The notes beneath the pieces were generated by a model, which was not told where the DNA came from, made no database searches, and saw only the letters and a list, made by a program, of their open reading frames with translations. Positions 58,305 through 64,000 of a stretch of 64,000 bases of DNA are shown here, piece by piece. Both the position numbers and the translations under genes were made by a program. Location: the NCBI GenBank assembly GCA_004009845.1, contig RMBW01000005.1, positions 248,001 through 312,000 on the forward strand, in the 5' to 3' direction. The first letter of the stretch is position 1. Every line of letters begins with the position of its first letter. The DNA is from Davidsoniella eucalypti (taxonomy: Eukaryota > Ascomycota > Sordariomycetes > Microascales > Ceratocystidaceae).

Positions 58305-60225
58305 TGTGCGTTATTATGATGGTAGAAATAGAGGCGGTGGGCGATATCAGCTGTCGGCGTAGACGGAAGAAGAAAGAAAAAAAAGCAACAAACTTTATGA
58401 GCAGGTGTTGTTGCGGGCGTCGAAGCTGGCGTTTTTTGCAAATCTTGAGGCACGCGATAGAGGTGGATGGAAGGGCTCCGATGGTGGGGGGAAGTCAAGT
58501 CGAGAGAAAAGAAACAAGACTTGGGAGAGCCGAGCGGGAGGAGAAATATTAGTAAATCAAGCCGGTGCAGAGTCGACCTTTGAGCTGGGATTATTAGGAT
58601 GCAGCAAGTCACACCGCTGACGGATATGAAGATAGCAAAGTGTTGGTTTGGTTTTGGTGTGGCTTGGCCTTGGGGAAAGTTGTAGATAGTGGCCGACTAA
58701 ATAGTAGCGTGTTTGTTGCGATAGATTAGCGGCTCAAAAATTATCACCGCGCCAATACTATTATATGTAGTTTTAGCCGTAGAAAAAAATTAGTAGGAAA
58801 ATTAGAGATTTGGAAGCTCGGACTTCGTCCAGACTTGTAGAGGTTTCTATGTAGGTAGAATTTCTAGGTAGACAGCTTGTCCCTGGAAGCGCAAAGCCCA
58901 AGTCTTGTTTACCAGCATCATTTTAGGCCACTAACTCTACAGCAGGCACTGCCAGCCTTGCTGGTCCAGGGGCTTAGCACATAACAGACGGACCTCCAGG
59001 TCTACGAATAACTTCACTATCTTGGCTTTTCCAACACGCGGTCTCTGTTTGGCTTTGTCTGCGGGAACTTGAGACCAATACTCTCAAAGTCACTTGGTAT
59101 GGAACATAAACACTCCTCGGGCAGGTTCGGATTAGACTATACGTCCCGTTGCATCACAGTGAAGCACATCTACTCACTACATGACTACATGACTACACAA
59201 CGATGCTGCATGCCATCCGTAGGTGGTTTATGACGTCTGGACTTGTTCCTTCTTTCCTGAATCCCAGCCAATGCTATTTCCTAATTTACAGGCATGTGTC
59301 TGTAGAGCTTCCACCATAGTGGGCATCAGCAAACCGACTGACTCCTGAAGTGACATTATCGTGTCACAGGTAACCCTATTTGGTCATATAACCCTATTGT
59401 TTTGTATTTTTTACGTAGGATCCCACAAGACATTACATAAAGAGATTTGTACATATATTTGCAATACCAGCTGGTTAGGGTCACTCTGACCAAGTCTAAA
59501 GCAAACCCAGGAACCCACCTTTTCACATTCATTTGAGAGTGCATCGCATCACCAAAACAACCTGGCATCTCGATTTCGCAGCTCACTTCAGCATACACTT
59601 AGAATTGTGGCAGCCCACCATATTTATTTTTATCAACATCTATTCTTTGCAGCCTGCCTGTAGATAAACTTGGCCATTGGCGTCTCGATCCACTAGACCG
59701 TGAAAATCCAGTCGCCTATCTCTTTGGCTGTTCAGCCTTGTCGCGCGTTGGATTTTTGGATTTTTCTTCTAAAAGCCTACCAGCGCATCCAAGTCGCATC
59801 GCATTGCATCGCATCGCGGCGCAGGTTTAACGGCCATTGAATTTGTCTAGCGTGCCTGTTTTTGGGTGAATTTTCTTGCGATTTTTTTTCTACCGGGAGG
59901 AACGCACCAAGCTAGTTACATAGGTAGCCAGCCTTGCAGCTCTTCAGAGCCATTTCATTCCAATTGCAGTGCCGCATCGCAACCAACGCGTTGCCGTCTA
60001 TCTAGTTTTGCCTGTCTCTCAGTCTATCCATTTCGAGCTGCTAAGCGTCGCGTTCCCAGCTTGTTTGGCCCGCACTACATTCTTCTAGCCGAAGTTTTGA
60101 CCGGCCGCTTCTGTCCCCGGCTGCCTTTATTTCATAGCGACGGTTTTTTGCTGTGCGTAAAGTCTTGAGCGCGATTTGGGCACTACCCGAATCGGTTCCT
60201 TATCCATTGCAGTATAAGAAACACA
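58305..60225. promoter_or_regulatory. Divergent CKS1/RSC4 intergenic region
   Basis: 1.9 kb between divergent starts. CTACATGA repeats occur near 59177-59200 and a GCATC/GCATT cluster at 59783-59815. The last 350 bp before RSC4 are pyrimidine-rich, like a 5' leader. No gene is recognised. Confidence 0.5.
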
Positions 60226-62588
60226 ATGGAGGGCCTCAAGGTATGTCCATCAACAATAACAATTCCAAACTTACAACATCTCGGCTATTTGTTACCCAAT
60301 ACTTTTCTTATGCATGCGCTCTATGCACCGCTGTTACTGTTACTGAGCTGAAGGGCTTGCATCTATCGGATTTGATTCGCCGTACTGACCTGCGTTCTAG
60401 GCCATTGCCGCCCGGGGTGAAACCCCCGAGATCACCACTGAAGCCGGCCAGAAGTGCCTTGCCGCAATTAGGAAAACCGCCGACAAATCGTAAGTTCCGC
60501 GCATCGTCCATTAATTTTCGCTGAATCGTGTATCTGACCACCAAACAACTTCGCAGAGGCCGCACTGTTTGTACTATGTTTGAGTCGCTGCCACCTCGCG
60601 ATCGCAAGAATGATGATTACTACAAACGCGTCCGCCTTCCTATCTCCTTACAGACTATCGGAGACAAGCTTAATGCAGGCGGGTATAAGAACATGACTGA
60701 GGTCGAAAGCGATTTTAAGCGCATGGTCCAGAATGCAAAGGAGATGAGCCCCAAAAAGTCACAAGCCTTTGAAGATGCCGAGCGCGTCCGCAAAGCCGTG
60801 AGCAATTACATGGTCAAGAACAACCCAGCATACTTGGACCATAATTACTCTGCATTCCCGACGCCCTTTCCACCGAGTGAGGACGAAGACATGGCGGATG
60901 CAAGCGAAAGCCCCGATGCATCTAACGAGGACAAGATGGATGTTGACGATGCTACTGACGGAGATGAAGAAGACGAAAAAGCCGATGAAGACGAAGACGA
61001 AGACGAAGACGAGGATGATGAGGACGACGAAGATGACAAGGAAGAAGACGAAGAGGATGGAGATAACGAGGATGACGAAGATGACGAGCCTGTCCAATCA
61101 AGCGTCCCTATAGTCAAGCGTCGCGGTCGCCCACCAAGAGCATCCATGTCAGCCGCTGTTTCTACGACTTCTACTGGAACTCGCCATTCAAACAGAACAC
61201 CATATAAGGCTTCGACATCCTCAACGCCAACTCCAAGTGCCAAGAAATCCGAAGACGAACTGGCGAATCTACCCTCATACAAGGGGTTGAGTTTCCAGGA
61301 GGCACAAGAGAAGCTAATCGAGGAGCTTCTTCGTAAAGAAGAAGACGGCTACGATGGTCCTTACTTCGAAGCATTTGTCAACCTGCCACCCCGTGAGCTC
61401 AAAGACTACTACCAAGTGATCAGCGAGCCTTTGTCGCTGAGAAAACTCAAGAAACACATCCAAGGTTTTCAATCCAAGAAACTCATAACTGGCGTGTCAC
61501 CATTCAAGACATGGCGTGTGTTTGAGGAAAAGGCTAGTCTTTTGTGGTCAAACGCCTACTACTACAACGAAGAGGGCAGTGAGATTTACGACCTTGCCAA
61601 AGATCTTGAGGTATGATAGAGATGCATTTCGGTATGAAACTTCTCATAACTAGTTCTAACATCCACCCAGAAATTCTTTAAGAAGCAATTGAAAGAAGCA
61701 AAGTCACACGTCCCAGAACCCGCACCGGCTGCTCCACCAACAAAGGTTATCCTAAAGTCACGAACACCAGCATCTGCACCGACGAACAAGATAATTTTGC
61801 ATTCTGGCCGTAACCGCCGTGACGAGACTCCGGAGTCTCCTGTTCCGAAAAAGTTGAAAGAGGACACCACTATTATCACCAGTCGGGAAAAGAGCAAGGC
61901 TAAAACGGCGACGCCCGTACCTGAATCTGTGAGGGCCAATTCGGAATCCGATACTAAAGAGACCAACCAAGATGAGGAAATGGGTGATGCGCAAGAGAAT
62001 GCTGGTGGTGATGAGGCTGTGGCAACAGAAGAAACACCAGCTGTTCCGGAAGAACCACCAGCCAAGAAATTGCAGCCAGTTAGATTAACTCGTTACGCAG
62101 GAAAATGTAAGTTTGCGTATCCATTATGATTGCAAAACCTTGCAAAAAGTACTGACATGAATTTTTTACGATCAGCTAAATCAGATGCCATTCTTCAACG
62201 TGTTGCATTCCAGACCATCAATATCCAGAACAAACCGCACCAACTGATCATCTCTGCTCACGCGACTGAAATGCGTCAACAGCACAGTTACCACCTGGAC
62301 GGAAGTTTCCTCAACATGAGGATGCGGATTGTCCCTACGATTCTACCGGATCTGTTCAAGAACCGATTTGTTCGTTTCTATATCACGGCTGATAGAATAC
62401 CTCTGGAACCGGCCAACTACAACGACAATCCTCATGATTTCTACTTTGAAACTGTTCTACATCGGGGCGTTAATACCATGGAGGTGCATTATATCGCAGG
62501 ACCTCCAGAAGGCACGGAGTTACCGGATGGTGCTCGCTATGAAGTTGAAGTGATATCTGTGAGCTTTAACGTATATAGTGGATTCTAG
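60226..62588 (+). CDS. RSC4: RSC chromatin-remodelling subunit Rsc4-like, tandem bromodomains
   Basis: Acetyl-histone-binding subunit of the RSC (SWI/SNF-type) remodeller. Exons 60226-60240, 60401-60489, 60557-61610, 61671-62106 and 62176-62588 give 668 aa. Bromodomain 1 covers about residues 15-120 (TMFESLPPRDRKNDDYYKRVRLPISLQTI..NMTEVESDFKRMVQNAKE). A long Asp/Glu tract encoded by a GAD-type trinucleotide run (about 60985-61090) and an AT-hook-like KRRGRPPRA follow. Bromodomain 2 covers about 250-385 (YFEAFVNLPPRELKDYYQVISEPLSLRKLKKHI..WSNAYYYNEEGSEIYDLAKDLE). A basic/acidic linker precedes a folded C-terminal domain (SDAILQRVAFQTINIQ to YEVEVISVSFNVYSGF). The first exon is just five codons before a 160-nt intron. 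Rsc1/Rsc2 are less likely, because no BAH domain is seen. Confidence 0.88.
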
Positions 62589-62940
62589 TTTTTTTTTTGT
62601 CTTTTTTGTTCGATCATACCTCTCTTGGTTTGCTTTTTTTTAATCTTCTATTGTCTCTTTAGGGTTCCGTTTTTGAGAGTTGGCTTGGACGCTTTGCGAA
62701 TTTTATTTTTCTTATTCTTTTGGTATAATTGACCATGACTATTTTTTATCTGTGGCAATGTTGCAATATAATGTCTCCATAGTATTCACTGGGATTTTGC
62801 TCGGGTTTTCTTTTTTTCCAGATCTTCTAGTTTCTGATATGTAGTCATCATATATATATTGGGTTACCCGTATTCTGGCAACACAATACTTGTTGATCTC
62901 ATTTGTAAAACCCATATCCATATAAGCGTCTAAAATACAA
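62589..62940. other. Convergent intergenic region
   Basis: 352 bp between the RSC4 stop and the GH36 stop, T-rich on the + strand, fitting two 3' UTRs. Nothing else seen. Confidence 0.5.
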
Positions 62941-64000
62941 CTAGATAATATCGAAATAAATCTTGACCTCTACCTCGTTAGCCCAGCCACTGCGAAGATT
63001 CATCTCTTTCCAAGCAGCCTCGATATCTATCTCTAGGATATTCGGGTCAACTGTGCTGATCGTGACAGTATGCGGAGGTATAACCTCTCCCATGATGGTG
63101 ACCAAGAAGTTATCGTCAATAGTCATGTTTGGCAAACTCGAGATATAGACACCGACAACACCAAGGGCTTTGATATAAGTATCGATGGACACACGTCCTG
63201 TACTTGTCTTGATGATTTTGTTGCTGACGACAGCTGCGGCTCCTGTCATCTTCTCGGGTAGACCGAGAGTAGCCACTTTAATGACTTTGCCGTGGTTTTC
63301 AAGAGCTGTTAGTTGGTAAGCGGTAAAAACCTCGTAGCCACGGACGTCTAGGGAGACCCCGAAGAGGCTGGATGATGAGTTGGGAGCCATAATGGGGGTT
63401 GTTTTCTTAGTAGTATGTGCTCGAACGATAAATTCGTCGGTTGACTGGCTGGATATACCCGTGAAAGAAGTGAGGTGCACGATTTCAGTGAGATATCGAG
63501 ATGAAACGTTGAATACACCCATGATAGGGTATCCGGTGACACCTCCTATGGGAAATATCAGTTACTGTGGTACTGCTTGGATATATATCGTTAAACATAC
63601 CGTGATAGCTGACAACTTTGAGTAAAACATTGTCGTGATAGCCAACGTATGGATCAGCAGCCCTGGCTACGACACTTGGTCTAAGGATGACTGTGCGTCC
63701 ACGAACAGTCTCGCCAGTCATTTGTTTGATCAAATCCAAGTTATATTGTCCCGGCCTATCTGTGATATAGATCGGACCACCGCTCACACACCGTGCTGCA
63801 GCATGGAACCCCGAGTAATCATGAACGGTCTGGAACATATCCCAGTCAGGAATGACATTGAGATAGTGGCTGAGTAGGCTGTTGTACGCATTTGCCCAAA
63901 CATGCCATGGATGCGACGCCGGCACATGAGGAAAGAAATCGTCCGAGTTTCGCACGACGGTGGCGGGCTTATTAGATGGTAGCTGCGAATGGAACATAAT
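62941..64000 (-). CDS. GH36-type glycosidase, raffinose synthase/Sip1-like, 3' part only
   Basis: Two exons are visible, >64000-63601 and 63545-62941, with a 55-nt intron (GTATGT donor, CCCATAG acceptor). They give the last 334 residues or so. The 5' part lies outside the window, and the ATG at 63997 is internal, not the start. PDWDMFQTVHDYSGFHAAARCVSGGPIYITDRPGQ is the hallmark of the GH36 alpha-galactosidase/raffinose synthase (Sip1) family. The second Asp of DWDMF is in the region of the acid/base catalyst. YNLDLIKQMTG, RGRTVILRPS and VVSYHGGVTGYPIMGVFNVSS continue into the C-terminal beta-sandwich. It probably acts on alpha-galactosides. The exact substrate cannot be told from this half. 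Confidence 0.9.

Noticed and set aside
60845..61282. 145-codon Ser-rich minus ORF
   Set aside because: Reverse reading of the RSC4 acidic trinucleotide tract.

Overview
The window looks like nuclear DNA of a filamentous ascomycete (Pezizomycotina). Protein-coding genes carry short GT-AG introns, mostly 52-100 nt, often with a CTAA-type branch site close to the acceptor. RPB1 has a heptad CTD. Gene content (Cft1, Rsc4, Swd1, Ero1, fungal LMBD1, Usb1, a DUF7732-like protein) is typical of that group. The tRNA gene carries a nuclear-type intron. I suspect Orbiliomycetes or a neighbouring class, but this is only an impression.

Layout. Positions 1-17515 contain almost no recognisable coding sequence: about 17.5 kb of ordinary-looking, non-AT-collapsed DNA with several + strand pyrimidine tracts and one small Cys/His-rich ORF (10319-10471) behind a TATA box and near a well-formed intron. 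From 17.5 kb the gene-rich part begins: RPB1 (-), with an 11-bp tandem array just upstream of its start; SWD1/RBBP5 (-); THG1 (+); a Tma23-like G-patch protein (-). A looser stretch (28.6-36 kb) holds a small secreted Cys-rich protein, a small gene with HNH-family flavour, a DUF7732-like membrane/wall protein and pieces of a dispersed repeat. Then come a 1144-aa mitochondrially targeted orphan (-), an ANCHR/ZFYVE19-like zinc protein (+), a lysosomal cobalamin transporter-like LMBD1 protein (-), CFT1 (+), a 147-aa orphan (-), a repeat-rich interval, an intron-containing tRNA-Asn, USB1 (+), ERO1 (-), CKS1 (-), RSC4 (+) and the 3' end of a GH36/raffinose-synthase-like glycosidase (-) that runs off the right edge.

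The named genes are mostly housekeeping: transcription (RPB1), chromatin (Swd1 of COMPASS, Rsc4 of RSC), RNA processing (Cft1, Usb1, Thg1, tRNA-Asn), ribosome assembly (Tma23-like), oxidative folding (Ero1), cell cycle and abscission (Cks1, ANCHR-like). They are neighbours, not an operon. Exon-intron models were built by hand from splice signals plus reading-frame and family continuity, without searches.

The most unusual content is the 17.5-kb gene desert with its candidate small gene, the helically phased 19-unit array at RPB1, and a repeat-bounded 0.78-kb segment beside the tRNA gene. I found no convincing new multi-gene system.
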